Assembly (NCBI RefSeq): GCF_001053185.1
Contig: NZ_CSTD01000001.1
Coordinates: 673,846-737,845 of the forward strand
Source: Mycobacterium bohemicum DSM 44277
GTDB taxonomy: Bacteria > Actinomycetota > Actinomycetes > Mycobacteriales > Mycobacteriaceae
Reading direction: 5' to 3'
DNA length: 64,000 nucleotides
The notes beneath the pieces are model-generated. The model worked only from the letters and a program-made list of their open reading frames with translations. It was not told the DNA's origin and did not search any database. Of the stretch, positions 42,879-51,524 are shown piece after piece. How positions within the stretch are numbered: the first letter of the stretch is position 1; each line of letters starts with the position of its first letter. A program made the translations under genes and the position numbers.

Positions 42879-44966
42879 CTACCGGCTACCCGCTCCCGCG
42901 GCCGTCGTCAGGATCTTGGTGGTGGGATGATCGTCGTTCCAATCGCGTTGCGCCACAACGCGGCCCGCGACGCGGTTGAGCGCGGTCTCCACCGAGCGCC
43001 GGTCCGGGCGGCCCTCGAAGCCCGGTGACCGCGCCAGCTTGTCGACCAGCCAGGCCACCAGCAGCGCGTGCACGTAGTCGACCTGCTGAGCGCCCGCCGG
43101 CGTCAGCCACATCCGGTCGCCGTCGCCCTGGGCGAAGCCGGCGCTGATCAGCCGGGCGAAGGTGGGCTCGAGGACCTCGAACGGGACGCGCAGGGAGTCG
43201 GCGATGTCGGTGAGCCGCGCCGCGCCGTTCAGCTGCGCGAAGCGGTTGATGCGCAGGACGCCCCACAACCCGGCCACGTCCAGCCGGCAGTCGGGGCGCA
43301 TGGCGATGCTGCGCAGCCGCATGCCGGGGACGCCGCGCAGCATCCGCTCGACCGCGTTCTCCAGCATCTGATCCGGCGTCTCCGCGCTCGGCATGCCGAA
43401 CGCGTCGCCGAGATCGGTTGTGCTGTCGTGGATCTCGCGAAGCGGCACCTCGCGCAGGAACAGCGCGAGGACCAGCCCGAGCAGCGCGACGGGTACCGCC
43501 CAGAAGAACACGTGGGTGAGCGAGTCGGCGTAGGCGGTCACGATCGGCGCGGCCACGTTGCGGGGCAGCCGGTGCAGGGCCTCCGGTGAGGCGGCCGCCG
43601 CGGCGGGCGCCCGGCAGGCGGCCATCGCCGGCCCGATGCGGCTGTGCAGGAAGTTGGTGAACAGCGAGCCGAAGATCGCCGCGCCGAACGAGCTGCCGAT
43701 CGTGCGGAAGAACGTCACCCCCGAGGTGGCCACGCCCAGGTCGTCGAAGCTCGAGGTGTTCTGCACGATGAGGACCAGCGTCTGCATGCACATCCCGATC
43801 CCCGCGCCCAGCACCACCAGGTACAGCGACTGCACCAGGGCCGAGGTCGACGGATCCATCCGGGACATCAGCAAGAACGCGACGGCCATCACCGCCGTGC
43901 CGGCGACCGGAAAGATCTTGTACCTGCCGGTGCGCCCGACCAGCACACCGCTGCCCATCGAGGTGGTCAGCATCCCGAGCACCATCGGCAGCGTGCGCAG
44001 GCCCGACGTGGTGGCCGAGACCCCGTCGACGAACTGCATGTAGGTCGGCAGGAACGTCAGGGCGCCGAGCATCGCGAACCCGACCACGAAGGACAGCACG
44101 CAGCACACCGTGAAGACCGGATTGCCGAACAGCCGGGTCGGCAAAATGGGTGCGGCGACGCGGCTTTCCACCCAGGCGAAGACGCACAGCGAGACCACGG
44201 AACCGGCGAAGAGCCCGATGATGGTCGGCGAGCCCCAGGCGTAGGTGGTCCCGCCCCAGCTAGTGGCCAGCGTGAGGCCGGTCGCGCCCAGGCCGACGAA
44301 CACGATCCCTGCGTAGTCGATGACCGGCTTGGAGCGCTCGGAGAGCGCCGGGATGGCGGCGGCCGCGACGAAGAAGACGACGACCGAGATCGGCACGTTG
44401 ATCCAGAACGCCCAGCGCCAGGTGAAGTGGTCGGTGAAGTAGCCGCCCAGCAGCGGCCCGATCACGGTGGTCACCCCGAACACCGCGCCCATCGCGCCCT
44501 GGTAGCGACCGCGATCCCGCAGCGGAATGATCTCGCCGATCAGCGCCATGGCGGTCACCATGAGTCCGCCGCCGCCGACGCCCTGCAGCGCGCGCGCCGC
44601 CACCAGCGTGCCCATCGACTGGGAGAGCCCGCACAGCACCGACCCGGTGATGAACAAGACCACGGCCGCCTGGAACACCCGCTTGCGGCCGAACAGATCG
44701 CCGAGCTTGCCGACCAGCGCGGTGACGATGGTCGAGGCCAGCAGGTAGCTGGTGACCACCCAGGACTGATGGCCGGCACCGCCGAGATCGGCGACGATCG
44801 TCGGGAGCGCGGTCGCCACGATGGTCTGGTCCAGCGCTGCCATCAGCATGCCGAGCAGGATCGCGACGAAGATGAAATTGCGGCGCTGCGGGTCGACCGC
44901 GACGTTGCCGGGCCCGGAACCCGCGGCGGGGGTGGCCGGAGCCGCTGGTGGGCTCGGGGTCGTCAT
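42879..44966 (-). CDS. DHA2-family (EmrB/QacA) multidrug MFS exporter with C-terminal cytosolic domain
   Basis: This 695-residue protein has fourteen predicted helices. MAALDQTIVATALPTIVADLGG is the DHA2 signature of helix 1, and GKLGDLFGRKRVFQ the MFS loop. GVGGGGLMVTAMALIGEIIPLRDRGRYQG (described in part) is motif C and its extension. Residues from about 530 onward form a soluble winged-helix-like tail (RINRFAQLNGAARLTDIADSL). It corresponds to Rv1877. It exports drugs or metabolites by proton antiport. The tail is unusual for QacA-type pumps and may be regulatory. Confidence 0.86.
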   Translation of the reverse strand: MTTPSPPAAPATPAAGSGPGNVAVDPQRRNFIFVAILLGMLMAALDQTIVATALPTIVADLGGAGHQSWVVTSYLLASTIVTALVGKLGDLFGRKRVFQAAVVLFITGSVLCGLSQSMGTLVAARALQGVGGGGLMVTAMALIGEIIPLRDRGRYQGAMGAVFGVTTVIGPLLGGYFTDHFTWRWAFWINVPISVVVFFVAAAAIPALSERSKPVIDYAGIVFVGLGATGLTLATSWGGTTYAWGSPTIIGLFAGSVVSLCVFAWVESRVAAPILPTRLFGNPVFTVCCVLSFVVGFAMLGALTFLPTYMQFVDGVSATTSGLRTLPMVLGMLTTSMGSGVLVGRTGRYKIFPVAGTAVMAVAFLLMSRMDPSTSALVQSLYLVVLGAGIGMCMQTLVLIVQNTSSFDDLGVATSGVTFFRTIGSSFGAAIFGSLFTNFLHSRIGPAMAACRAPAAAAASPEALHRLPRNVAAPIVTAYADSLTHVFFWAVPVALLGLVLALFLREVPLREIHDSTTDLGDAFGMPSAETPDQMLENAVERMLRGVPGMRLRSIAMRPDCRLDVAGLWGVLRINRFAQLNGAARLTDIADSLRVPFEVLEPTFARLISAGFAQGDGDRMWLTPAGAQQVDYVHALLVAWLVDKLARSPGFEGRPDRRSVETALNRVAGRVVAQRDWNDDHPTTKILTTAAGAGSR

Positions 44967-45000
44967 GCTTCCTGTCGGTGCCGGTGGACCCCGAGCCGGA

Positions 45001-45480
45001 TCAGGTCGGGGGCCGGGACACGCACTGCGCGGAGTAGAGCTCCTCGCCCAACTTGTCCATCAGCTCCAGTTGGGTCTGCAGGTAGTCGACGTGCAATTCC
45101 TCGTCGGCGACGATCTTCTCCAACAGGTTGGCGCTGGTGGTGTCTTGTTTTTCCCGGCACATGATGATTCCCGGCTTGAGCCGGTTCAACACATCGAACT
45201 CGATGGCCAGGTCCGCCTCGAACTGCTCGCGCAGGGTTTGGCCGACGCGCAACGATCCGATTCGCTGGTAGTTCGGCAGGCCGTCGAGCAGCAGGATGCG
45301 GTCGGTGATCTCCTCGGCGTGCCGCATCTCGTCGAAGGACTCGTCGCGGGTGTGCTTGGCCAGCTCGGTGAAACCCCAGTTCTCCTGCATCTTCGAGTGC
45401 AGGAAGTACTGGTTGATTGCCGTCAGCTCACTGGTCAGCTGCTCGTTGAGCAGCCGCAAAACGTCCGGGTCCCCTTGCAT
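45001..45480 (-). CDS. bfrA: Bacterioferritin BfrA
   Basis: This 159-residue haem-containing ferritin subunit assembles as a 24-mer that oxidises and stores iron. All ferroxidase ligands are present: Glu18, Glu51, His54, Glu94, Glu127 and His130. The haem-ligating Met52 sits in FDEMRHAEE. The start MQGDPDVLRLLNEQL agrees with Rv1876, and the longer frame is not conserved. It is transcribed away from bfd, with two IdeR-type boxes in the shared intergenic region. IdeR with iron activates bfrA in M. tuberculosis as I recall. Confidence 0.95.
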   Translation of the reverse strand: MQGDPDVLRLLNEQLTSELTAINQYFLHSKMQENWGFTELAKHTRDESFDEMRHAEEITDRILLLDGLPNYQRIGSLRVGQTLREQFEADLAIEFDVLNRLKPGIIMCREKQDTTSANLLEKIVADEELHVDYLQTQLELMDKLGEELYSAQCVSRPPT

Positions 45481-45640
45481 GTTCCTCCTCCGGTATGAGC
45501 TGTCCTGGCTAGCCGACCATGGGCACTGTGACGCGCACGCCCATAGCGGACTTTGCCATGCCGACCGGCGATCTGCCAGCAAGGCATGGCTTCGCTCAGT
45601 GCGTGGGGCGTGACTTGAATCACCCTGGTGGCGGCCGAAG

Positions 45641-45683
45641 TAAGGTTAGACTCCACTAATCTTGTTAGGGTAGACTTCGCTAA
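45641..45683. promoter_or_regulatory. Two tandem IdeR (iron) boxes between bfrA and bfd
   Basis: Box 1, TAAGGTTAGACTCCACTAA (45641-45659), and box 2, TTAGGGTAGACTTCGCTAA (45665-45683), each match the IdeR consensus TTAGGTTAGSCTAACCTAA at 14 of 19 positions. They are 24 bases apart, start to start. Box 2 ends 50 bases before bfd, and box 1 begins 160 bases from bfrA. Paired boxes are the known arrangement at the bfrA promoter, where iron-loaded IdeR binding can activate. Confidence 0.85.
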
Positions 45684-45733
45684 CACGAGCCCGTCGGTGA
45701 AGGAGCGTTCTGGACGTGCAGGAGGTGCGCTGA

Positions 45734-45913
45734 ATGTACGTATGCCTGTGCGTCGGGGCCACCAGCCAGACCGTGTCCGACGCCGTCGAACGGGGCGCAT
45801 CCACCTCCAAGGAGGTCGCCGCGGCCTGCGGGGCCGGCGGCGATTGCGGGCGGTGCAGGCGCACGCTGCGCGGGATCATCGAAGCCACCCGCAACCTCCA
45901 GCACGCCTCGTAA
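45734..45913 (+). CDS. bfd: Bacterioferritin-associated ferredoxin
   Basis: This 59-residue [2Fe-2S] protein has cysteines 4 and 6 (MYVCLCVG) and 38 and 41 (GGDCGRC) in the CxC...CxxC spacing of BFD domains. BFD ferredoxins reduce the haem of bacterioferritin so that stored iron can be released. AGGAGGTG lies seven to nine bases upstream of the ATG. It is divergent from bfrA and shares the IdeR-controlled intergenic region, forming a store/release pair. Confidence 0.9.
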   Translation: MYVCLCVGATSQTVSDAVERGASTSKEVAAACGAGGDCGRCRRTLRGIIEATRNLQHAS

Positions 45914-45927
45914 TTTTCGGGTCGGAT

Positions 45928-46680
45928 TCAGCGGCGGGTGTTGAAATCCGCCAGGGCCGCGGCGTTGGCCTGGGTGCCCATGAGTTCGGCGAAGTGAGCG
46001 TTTTCCCGGGCGCTGGCCGCCGCGATCTCGGGCCGGATGGGTTCCATCATCGTGTGCTTGACGGCCATCAGGCTCGAAATGGGCCGGGCCGCAAGGATTT
46101 CGGCATGCCGACGGGCCTCGGGTAGCAATTCGTCGGGGTCGCACACCCGCCAGACCAGACCCATCCGCAGCGCCTCCTGCGCGTCGACCCATTCCGACGA
46201 CATCAGCAGCCAGGCGGCGTTCTGCCGGCCCACCAGTTGCGGCAGCAGGTAGGACGACGCCGCCTCCGGCGCCACGCCGAGGCTGGTGAACGGGCACTTC
46301 AGTCGCGCCGTCGACGACATGAACGCCAGGTCGGCGTAGCCGAGGATGGTCGCGCCGATCCCCACCCCGACGCCGTTGACGGCGCAGATCAGCGGCTTGG
46401 GGAACGCACTGAGGGCCTCGATGAGCCCGCGGAAACCGTGCTTGCCCGGCGTGAAGTCCGGGTTGGTGACCATTTCCTGCATCTCGGCCAGATCGGTGCC
46501 GGCGCTGAAGCCGCGGCCGGCGCCGGTCAACAACACGACGGCGACCTCGGGGTCCCCGGCGGCGGCCAGCAGCGCCTCGGCGGTGGCGTCGTAGAGCGCT
46601 TCGTTGAACGCGTTGAGCGCCTTGGGCCGGTTCAGCGTCAGGGTGCGGACCCGCTTGTCGTCGTCGATCTGCAGCGTCAC
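45928..46680 (-). CDS. Enoyl-CoA hydratase/isomerase family protein
   Basis: This 250-residue crotonase-fold protein has the N-terminal TLNRPKALNAFNEALYDA and an oxyanion-hole region, GAGRGFSAGTDLAEMQ (about residues 53-68). A second region, AVNGVGVGIGATILGYADLAF (described in part), sits near 99-119, with FTSLGVAPEAASSYLLPQLVG near 130-150. The Glu in the VAPEAASS helix fits the hydratase/isomerase residue. The substrate is a fatty or other acyl-CoA, not defined. It is convergent with bfd. Confidence 0.84.
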   Translation of the reverse strand: MTLQIDDDKRVRTLTLNRPKALNAFNEALYDATAEALLAAAGDPEVAVVLLTGAGRGFSAGTDLAEMQEMVTNPDFTPGKHGFRGLIEALSAFPKPLICAVNGVGVGIGATILGYADLAFMSSTARLKCPFTSLGVAPEAASSYLLPQLVGRQNAAWLLMSSEWVDAQEALRMGLVWRVCDPDELLPEARRHAEILAARPISSLMAVKHTMMEPIRPEIAAASARENAHFAELMGTQANAAALADFNTRR

Positions 46681-46689
46681 GGCTGCAGC

Positions 46690-47136
46690 CTAGCCGTTGC
46701 TGTAGACCCGGGTGGGGGCGATCAACACCACGGCCCGCCCCTCCCGGGCCATCACCCGGTCGTACTCGTCCCAGTCGTCGTGGGTGCCGCCCGCGGCGCG
46801 GAAGACCTCGCGCAGCAGCAGCCGCAACTGGTCGGCGCCCGTCAGCCACGCCGGCGCGTCGTCGGGCCCGGCCAGCTCGGCGCGACCCTCCACGGTCGCC
46901 CACTGCCACCCCTGGCGGAAGGTGACGGCGAGCTGCGGGCGCGCCCGCAGGTTGGCGAGTTTGACCCGTCCGTAGGTGGTGAAGCCGAGCACCGGCTCGC
47001 CGGTGGCGGGGTGGCGCAGCAGGCCCACGTTGACCAGCGACGCCTGCACCGTCGCGTCGGCGCGAACCGTCGACACCACCGCCAACCCGTGTTCGGGTGC
47101 CGCCAGCGCCACGGCCTCGTTCAGTGTCGTCGTCAT
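46690..47136 (-). CDS. PPOX-class F420-dependent oxidoreductase (Rv1875-like)
   Basis: This 148-residue split-barrel flavin/F420-binding protein has HGLAVVSTVRADATVQASLVNVG at the N-terminus, GFTTYGRVKLANLRARPQLAVTF in the middle and the C-terminal DDWDEYDRVMAREGRAVVLIAP. Length, order and position match Rv1875. The family uses F420 (or FMN) for reductive steps. The enzymatic substrate is unknown. It lies nine bases downstream of the EthD-like gene, and is probably co-transcribed. Confidence 0.8.
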   Translation of the reverse strand: MTTTLNEAVALAAPEHGLAVVSTVRADATVQASLVNVGLLRHPATGEPVLGFTTYGRVKLANLRARPQLAVTFRQGWQWATVEGRAELAGPDDAPAWLTGADQLRLLLREVFRAAGGTHDDWDEYDRVMAREGRAVVLIAPTRVYSNG

Positions 47137-47145
47137 GTGAATTCC

Positions 47146-47856
47146 CTACTGTGCGAACGGCGTTGCGAACACGTACCGGCTGGTCGGCACCGCGTCGATG
47201 TTCTCGTTGGCGCCGAACGCGGCGGTGCTGGCGACCATCCGGCCCAGGCGGTCCTGCAGGTCGGCGTCGTCGGCCGCCCCGAAGAACGCCTGGAGGTCGC
47301 CGACGGCCTCGATCGGGAACAGCTCTTCGACGATGCCCGCGATGTTCGCGCTGTCGGGGGCGCCGGGGATCAGCGTTCGCACCACCCAGTTCTGGGTGTA
47401 GCCGAACGTCGACTGCGTCTCGATGGCCACCGACGTGTGGTGGAGCTGCCAGCGGGAGAGCCAGGCCGCCTGGTCCAGCTCCGCGGGCCGGCGCAGCAAC
47501 GCGATGTTGGCCAAACCCGCTGTGCGAGAACCGGATTCGGTGACCGGTCCGGGCAGGGGAACCGACTCGGTCACCAGGAAGGCGGCCAGGTTCTCGCACT
47601 CGCCGGCGAGGATCTCCAGGGCCGCGGTGAGCTGCTCGCCGTAGCACTGCTGGGTCCACATGCTCACCACCGCGGCGACCGGCGGATCCAGCGTCGTCAG
47701 CGTCATCAGCGACGGACGCACCGCGTCGTCGCGGACGTTGACCGACAGGCCGGGCAGCCCCAGGCCCAGCAGCGCCTCGGCGACCGGGCCCCGCTGGCGG
47801 GCGCACCACTGCTCGTCCGAGTCTGGGCGCATCAGCACCGCGATGACCTTCTCCAT
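47146..47856 (-). CDS. Rv1874-like protein, EthD/dimeric alpha-beta barrel type
   Basis: This 236-residue protein has two similar-looking halves (VIAVLMRPDSDEQWCARQRG and NIALLRRPAELDQAAWLSRW), each opening like a dimeric alpha/beta-barrel stress or EthD domain. The second half contains HTSVAIETQSTFGYTQNWVVR, resembling EthD motifs. It matches Rv1874 by order. Function is unknown. It shares the strand and direction of the F420-type gene just downstream. Confidence 0.65.
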   Translation of the reverse strand: MEKVIAVLMRPDSDEQWCARQRGPVAEALLGLGLPGLSVNVRDDAVRPSLMTLTTLDPPVAAVVSMWTQQCYGEQLTAALEILAGECENLAAFLVTESVPLPGPVTESGSRTAGLANIALLRRPAELDQAAWLSRWQLHHTSVAIETQSTFGYTQNWVVRTLIPGAPDSANIAGIVEELFPIEAVGDLQAFFGAADDADLQDRLGRMVASTAAFGANENIDAVPTSRYVFATPFAQ

Positions 47857-47865
47857 ACGGCGAAC

Positions 47866-48801
47866 CTACTTGACCGGCCGAACCTGATGTTCCTGTCCGA
47901 CCAACTCGCCGATCAGGCCCGCCAGCTGGCGGTAGGGCTCGTCGCGACCGCTGGACGAACGAAACACCAGCCCGATCCGTCGCCCCGGGCGCGGCGCGGC
48001 GAAATGCGCGAGCTCCACCCGGCTGCGCGCCGCCTCGACCGGCACGGCGGTCTGCGGAATCAGCGTCACCCCCAGCCCGCCGCTGACGCACTGGACCGCC
48101 GTCGCCAGCGAGGCGGCCCGGGTGGTGGCCAGCTCGGCGCGCACCCCGGCCGACTGGCAGACGTCCAGCGCCTGGTCGCGCAGGCAGTGCCCCTCGTCGA
48201 GCAACAGCAGCGGCAGGTCGGCCAGCGCCGCCGCCGTTACCCGGCGCCTGCCCGCCAGCGGATGACCCGGCGGAAGCGCGAGCACGAAGTCCTCCTCGTA
48301 GATCGGTATCGCGGTGACGCCCGGCGCGTCGGTGGGCACCGCGATCAGCGCCGCATCCACGGCGCCGTCGCGCAACATCGTCAGCAGGCGGTCGGTCTGG
48401 TCCTCGATGACCCGCAGGGTCAGCTCCGGCAGTTGCCCGCCGAGGCCGGCCAGCACGCTCGGCAGCACATAGGGCGCGACGGTCGGAATCAGGCCGAGCC
48501 GCATGCCGGCCCGCAGCGGGTCCGTCGTCCCGGCGGCCTCGGCGGTGAACGCGTCCACCGCCTCGATCACCGCCTGGGCGCGGGGCAGCAGCTGGGTGCC
48601 CTCCGCCGTGAGGAACACCCGCCGCGTCGACCGCTCGATCAGCGGCGTGCCCAGGCCCGCCTCCAGCGCGGCCAGCGACTGCGACAGCGTCGATTGGCTG
48701 ACACCGAGAGTCGTTGCCGCGCTGCTGAAGTGGCGCCTCTCGGCGACGGCCACGAACGCCCGCAGGCCGGCAACGGTGGGCTGATAGCTCTTATCGGACA
48801 T
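47866..48801 (-). CDS. oxyR: LysR-type peroxide sensor OxyR, intact
   Basis: This 311-residue LysR regulator has an N-terminal winged HTH ([20 protein letters not shown], residues 25-44). The regulatory domain holds redox cysteines Cys206 and Cys215 in [15 protein letters not shown], nine residues apart as in E. coli OxyR. The frame is uninterrupted, whereas oxyR is a multiply mutated pseudogene in M. tuberculosis. The start [16 protein letters not shown] is preferred over the longer frame, which runs through the promoter region. It is divergent from ahpC, which it is expected to activate on peroxide stress. Confidence 0.93.
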   Translation of the reverse strand: MSDKSYQPTVAGLRAFVAVAERRHFSSAATTLGVSQSTLSQSLAALEAGLGTPLIERSTRRVFLTAEGTQLLPRAQAVIEAVDAFTAEAAGTTDPLRAGMRLGLIPTVAPYVLPSVLAGLGGQLPELTLRVIEDQTDRLLTMLRDGAVDAALIAVPTDAPGVTAIPIYEEDFVLALPPGHPLAGRRRVTAAALADLPLLLLDEGHCLRDQALDVCQSAGVRAELATTRAASLATAVQCVSGGLGVTLIPQTAVPVEAARSRVELAHFAAPRPGRRIGLVFRSSSGRDEPYRQLAGLIGELVGQEHQVRPVK

Positions 48802-48902
48802 ACCTATAACTCCAGTGGGATATATCACCTTTACTTCACCCAGCGTACGCGGCAACATGGGACACGAACACTAATCTTGATTGAATCCAGAAAAGGAGCG
48901 AC
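48802..48902. promoter_or_regulatory. oxyR-ahpC divergent promoter region with OxyR-type site
   Basis: The 101 bases between the two starts include CTTATCGGACATACC adjoining oxyR. An imperfect dyad follows, CTATAACTCCAGTGGGATATA at about 48804-48823, with the palindrome GATATATC at 48819-48826. GATATATCACCTTTA is nearly the same as the stretch I remember from other mycobacterial oxyR-ahpC regions, where OxyR binds. AAAAGGAGCGAC before 48903 is the ahpC ribosome binding site. Confidence 0.7.
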
Positions 48903-49490
48903 ATGCCTTTGCTGACCATCGGCGACCAGTTCCCCGCCTACGAGCTCACCGCCCTGATCGCCGGCGACCTGTCGAAGGTCAACGCCCAACAGCCCGGCGA
49001 CTACTTCACCACGATCACCAACGAGGACCACCCGGGGAAGTGGCGCGTGGTGTTCTTCTGGCCCAAGGACTTCACCTTCGTGTGCCCGACCGAGATCGCC
49101 GCGTTCGGCAAGCTGAACGACGAGTTCGCCGACCGCGACGCGCAGGTCCTGGGCGTCTCGATCGACAGCGAGTTCGTGCACTTCAACTGGCGCGCGCAGC
49201 ACGAGGACCTCAAGAACCTGCCCTTCCCGATGCTCTCCGACATCAAGCGTGAGCTGTCGCTGGCCACCGGCGTTCTCAACGCCGACGGCGTGGCCGACCG
49301 GGTCACGTTCCTGGTCGACCCCAACAACGAGATCCAATTCGTCTCGGCCACAGCCGGATCCGTGGGACGCAACGTCGAGGAGGTGCTCCGGGTGCTCGAC
49401 GCCCTGCAGTCCGACGAGCTGTGCGCGTGCAACTGGCGCAAGGGCGACCCGACGCTGAACGCGGCCGAACTGCTCAAGGCCTCGGCATGA
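48903..49490 (+). CDS. ahpC: Alkyl hydroperoxide reductase peroxiredoxin AhpC
   Basis: This 195-residue typical 2-Cys peroxiredoxin detoxifies peroxides and peroxynitrite. The peroxidatic Cys61 is in DFTFVCPTE, and C-terminal cysteines 174 and 176 are in [11 protein letters not shown], giving the three-cysteine layout of mycobacterial AhpC. It is recycled through AhpD. It is divergent from oxyR and overlaps ahpD by ATGA. Confidence 0.95.
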   Translation: MPLLTIGDQFPAYELTALIAGDLSKVNAQQPGDYFTTITNEDHPGKWRVVFFWPKDFTFVCPTEIAAFGKLNDEFADRDAQVLGVSIDSEFVHFNWRAQHEDLKNLPFPMLSDIKRELSLATGVLNADGVADRVTFLVDPNNEIQFVSATAGSVGRNVEEVLRVLDALQSDELCACNWRKGDPTLNAAELLKASA

Positions 49491-50023
49491 GCGTAGATAG
49501 CCTCAAAGACGCGCTGCCCGAGTACGCCAAGGACCTCAAGCTCAATCTCGGCTCGATCACGCGCAGCACCGAACTGAATGACGAACAGCTGTGGGGAACG
49601 CTGTTGGCCAGCGCCGCCGCGACGCGTAACACCCAGGTGCTGGCCGACATCGGCGCCGATGCGGCCGGCATCCTGTCCGCCGAGGCCTACAACGCGGCGC
49701 TGGGCGCCGCGTCGATCATGGGCATGAACAACGTGTTCTACCGTGGCCGGGGCTTCCTCGAGGGCAAGTACGACGACCTGCGCGCGGGTCTGCGGATGAA
49801 CATCATCGGGAACCCGGGTGTGGACAAGGCGAACTTCGAGCTGTGGTGCTTCGCCGTGTCGTCGATCAACGGGTGCCCGGACTGCGTGGCCTCCCACGAG
49901 CACACGCTGCGCGAGGCGGGCGTGAGCCGGGAGACCATCCAGGAGGCGCTGAAGGCCGCGGCGATCGTGGCCGGGGTGGCCCAGGCGATCGTCGCCTCGC
50001 AGACGCTGGCGACGGTCGGCTGA
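49487..50023 (+). CDS. ahpD: AhpD, alkylhydroperoxidase and AhpC reductant adaptor
   Basis: This 178-residue helical thioredoxin-like adaptor has catalytic Cys130 and Cys133 with His137 in [14 protein letters not shown], identical in layout to M. tuberculosis AhpD. It transfers reducing equivalents from lipoamide (via Lpd/SucB) to AhpC. The ATG overlaps the ahpC stop, so the two are coupled. The next gene, for a GH13 enzyme, starts 11 bases downstream. Confidence 0.95.
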   Translation: MSVDSLKDALPEYAKDLKLNLGSITRSTELNDEQLWGTLLASAAATRNTQVLADIGADAAGILSAEAYNAALGAASIMGMNNVFYRGRGFLEGKYDDLRAGLRMNIIGNPGVDKANFELWCFAVSSINGCPDCVASHEHTLREAGVSRETIQEALKAAAIVAGVAQAIVASQTLATVG

Positions 50024-50033
50024 TAATAGCGTT

Positions 50034-51314
50034 GTGACGGTACCGGGCTGGGTCGAGCACGCCATCTGGTGGCAGGCCTATCCCCTGGGCTTCGTGGGCG
50101 CCTTCCCCACGTCAGGCGAGCCGCCGCGGCCGGGCGAACACCGGTTGCGGCGGCTCGTCGACTGGTTCGACCACGCCATCGAGCTGGGGGCGTCGGGCGT
50201 CGCGCTGGGACCCATCTTTGCCTCGCGCACACACGGTTACGACACCACCGACCACTACCGCATCGATCCCCGCCTCGGCGACGGCAGCGACTTCGATCAC
50301 CTGGTCGACGAGGCGCACCGACGCGGACTGCGCGTCCTGCTCGACGGTGTGTTCAATCACGTGGGCACGGACTTCCCCCGATATCGCGACGCGACTCCCG
50401 GCTGGTTCAGCGGAGATACGTTCGAGGGGCACTCGGAGTTGATCACGCTCAACCACGCCAATCCCGAGGTCGCCGACTACGTGGTCGACGTGATGGAGCA
50501 CTGGCTCGAACGAGGCGCCGACGGCTGGCGCCTGGACGCGGCATACGCCGTGCCGCAATCGTTCTGGGCGTCGACGTTGCCCCGGGTGCGCGCGCGCTTC
50601 TCGGACGCGTGGTTCGTCGGTGAGCTGATCCACGGCGACTACGCGGCGGCGGTGCGGTCGTCGACCTTCGACTCGGCGACCCAGTACGAGCTGTGGAAGG
50701 CGATCTGGAGCAGCCTCAACGACGGCAACTTCTTCGAACTGGACTGGGCGCTGCAACGGCACAACGAGTTCCTGTCCGTCTTCGCCCCGCTGACCTTCAT
50801 CGGCAACCACGACGTCACGCGCATCGCCAGCCGGCTCGAGCGCCCGGAGCACGTGGCCATCGCGTTGGTGATCCTGATGACCATCGGCGGCGTGCCCAGC
50901 ATCTACGCCGGCGACGAACTCGGGTTTCGCGGCGTCAAGGAGGAGCGGTACGGCGGCGACGACGCGGTCCGCCCCGAATTCGGCTCTCCCCCATTGGAAT
51001 TGGATCCGTTCGTCGTCGAGGTGTGGGAGCTGCACCGGTATCTGATCGGGCTGCGCCGCCGCCACCCGTGGTTGCATCGCGCCGCGACTGAGGCGGTGCG
51101 GGTGGAGAACCGGGGGTATGTCTACGAGACGCGCAGCGGGGACGACAGGCTGCTGGTCGCGCTCAACATCGACGACGAGCCGCTGCGCCTGAGCGCGTCG
51201 AAGCTGGGCGGCGCGCGCGTTGAGGTGATCGCCGGCTCCGGGGCTCCGCCGCCGCAGATGCTCGAGCGGGTCGACGTCGAGCCGCACGGCTGGCGGATTC
51301 TGCGGCCCGCGTAG
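50034..51314 (+). CDS. GH13 alpha-amylase-family glycoside hydrolase
   Basis: This 426-residue (beta/alpha)8 enzyme has region I VLLDGVFNHVG (about residues 98-108), region II GWRLDAAYAVP with the nucleophile Asp (about 164-174), the acid/base Glu in FVGELIHGDY (about 190-199) and FIGNHDVTR (about 257-265). It acts on an alpha-glucan or glucoside such as trehalose or maltosaccharides. The GTG start lies 11 bases after ahpD. A short beta-domain ends the protein, and no signal peptide is present, so it is cytosolic. Confidence 0.86.
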   Translation: MTVPGWVEHAIWWQAYPLGFVGAFPTSGEPPRPGEHRLRRLVDWFDHAIELGASGVALGPIFASRTHGYDTTDHYRIDPRLGDGSDFDHLVDEAHRRGLRVLLDGVFNHVGTDFPRYRDATPGWFSGDTFEGHSELITLNHANPEVADYVVDVMEHWLERGADGWRLDAAYAVPQSFWASTLPRVRARFSDAWFVGELIHGDYAAAVRSSTFDSATQYELWKAIWSSLNDGNFFELDWALQRHNEFLSVFAPLTFIGNHDVTRIASRLERPEHVAIALVILMTIGGVPSIYAGDELGFRGVKEERYGGDDAVRPEFGSPPLELDPFVVEVWELHRYLIGLRRRHPWLHRAATEAVRVENRGYVYETRSGDDRLLVALNIDDEPLRLSASKLGGARVEVIAGSGAPPPQMLERVDVEPHGWRILRPA

Positions 51315-51393
51315 CCGCCGCCCTCGCCCGGGCCTCCCGTGCCCGCGTTGTCACATCCGGCTCAGCAGCCCCTGGCGGAGGTGGCACCATTTT

Positions 51394-51452
51394 TGCCCGC
51401 CTCATAGCGACAAATGTGCTGCGGGACCTGGTTTGTCGCTATGAGGCGGGCA
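51394..51452. terminator. 21-bp perfect inverted repeat between convergent genes
   Basis: Left arm 51394-51414 (beginning TGCCCGCCTCATAGCGACAA) and right arm 51432-51452 are exact reverse complements, separated by 17 bases. It stands between the GH13 gene (stop 51314) and the DUF1810 gene (stop 51525), which converge, so it can end both transcripts. It is unusually long and its arms include AT-rich TAGCGACAAA, so it may instead be a small repeated element. The remaining bases of the 210-base gap show nothing. Confidence 0.7.
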
Positions 51453-51524
51453 CAACGTCGCACGCCCGGCCGAGGTGCTGGTGTGGCCAACGGGGCGCAT
51501 GCCGCCGCAAAAGCAGCGCCGCCC

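Noticed and set aside
46237..48915. 892-codon plus-strand ORF across the echA-oxyR block
   Set aside because: It runs opposite five recognisable genes including oxyR and has no domain; it is open only because stop codons are rare at this GC content.
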